NCBI GenBank assembly: GCA_903933995.1
Contig: CAIZMD010000642.1
Location: 1-7,813 of the forward strand
Length of the DNA: 7,813 nt
From: an uncultured Bacteroidota bacterium
GTDB lineage: Bacteria; Bacteroidota; Bacteroidia; Chitinophagales; Chitinophagaceae
Direction: 5' to 3'
The notes under the pieces are model-generated. The model searched no databases. It saw only the letters and a program-made list of their open reading frames with translations, and was not told where the DNA came from. The position numbers were made by a program, and so were the translations under genes. Shown piece by piece: positions 7,730 through 7,813 of this stretch. Position 1 is the first letter of the stretch, and every line of letters starts with the position of its first letter.

Positions 7730-7813
7730 TTAAAGAATGGTTAGCTACATATAAAACCAATACTGCTTTAGAGACTGAACAAGCTCTCAGGGAGATTATG
7801 CAGGAGATTGCAT
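7726..7813 (+). CDS. abiEii: AbiEii/AbiGii-type nucleotidyltransferase toxin, 3'-partial
   Basis: Only the first 29 residues are in the window: MIKEWLATYKTNTALETEQ followed by ALREIMQEIA. This opening, with a tryptophan near the start and an ALREIMQEIA helix, is typical of AbiEii/AbiGii nucleotidyltransferase toxins, in which the catalytic GS...DxD region follows soon afterwards, here beyond the edge. Related enzymes (MenT family) modify tRNA with nucleotides and so stop growth; that this one does so is inferred. The ATG overlaps the abiEi stop by four bases, as is common for these pairs. Identification rests on the short N-terminus plus position after abiEi. Whether the gene is intact cannot be judged here. 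Confidence 0.8.
   Translation, partial: MIKEWLATYKTNTALETEQALREIMQEIA

Overview
The window reads as part of a Bacteroidota chromosome. The evidence is its AT-rich composition, a SusC/SusD-type outer-membrane pair (found essentially only in this phylum), and start codons preceded by A/T-rich sequence without clear Shine-Dalgarno motifs. Protein flavour suggests a Chitinophagaceae/Sphingobacteriia-like host, but that finer placement is a guess. All genes lie on the + strand.

Layout: (1) 1-2080, the 3' part of a two-domain protein, a YVTN/YncE-like beta-propeller fused to an alkaline-phosphatase-superfamily phosphoesterase. Its reading frame is open to the left edge, so its N-terminus lies outside the window. 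(2) 2081-2198, a 118-base gap whose second half can fold into a nested hairpin ending two bases before the next start codon. (3) 2199-5192, a complete SusC-family TonB-dependent transporter, and 5202-6890, its SusD-family lipoprotein partner, 9 bases apart and clearly one operon. (4) 6891-7090, a strong intrinsic terminator followed by a regulatory stretch with a perfect 12-bp-arm palindrome. (5) 7091-7729, an AbiEi-type antitoxin/regulator, overlapping by 4 bases (ATGA) the start of an AbiEii-type nucleotidyltransferase toxin that runs off the right edge. Together these form a type IV (AbiE) toxin-antitoxin or abortive-infection module.

Functional picture: SusC and SusD should form an outer-membrane 'bin-and-lid' importer for an oligomeric nutrient. 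No glycosidase, sulfatase, protease or ECF sigma/anti-sigma gene is visible, so the substrate cannot be read from the window. The only enzyme next to it is the phosphoesterase, which makes a phosphorylated substrate a possible but unproven idea. The terminator isolates the AbiE module from the nutrient operon. The palindrome just upstream of abiEi is the natural candidate for the autoregulatory operator such antitoxins use.

I saw no tRNA, rRNA, CRISPR array, insertion sequence or attachment site. The most original observations are the nested leader hairpin before susC and the palindromic putative AbiEi operator.
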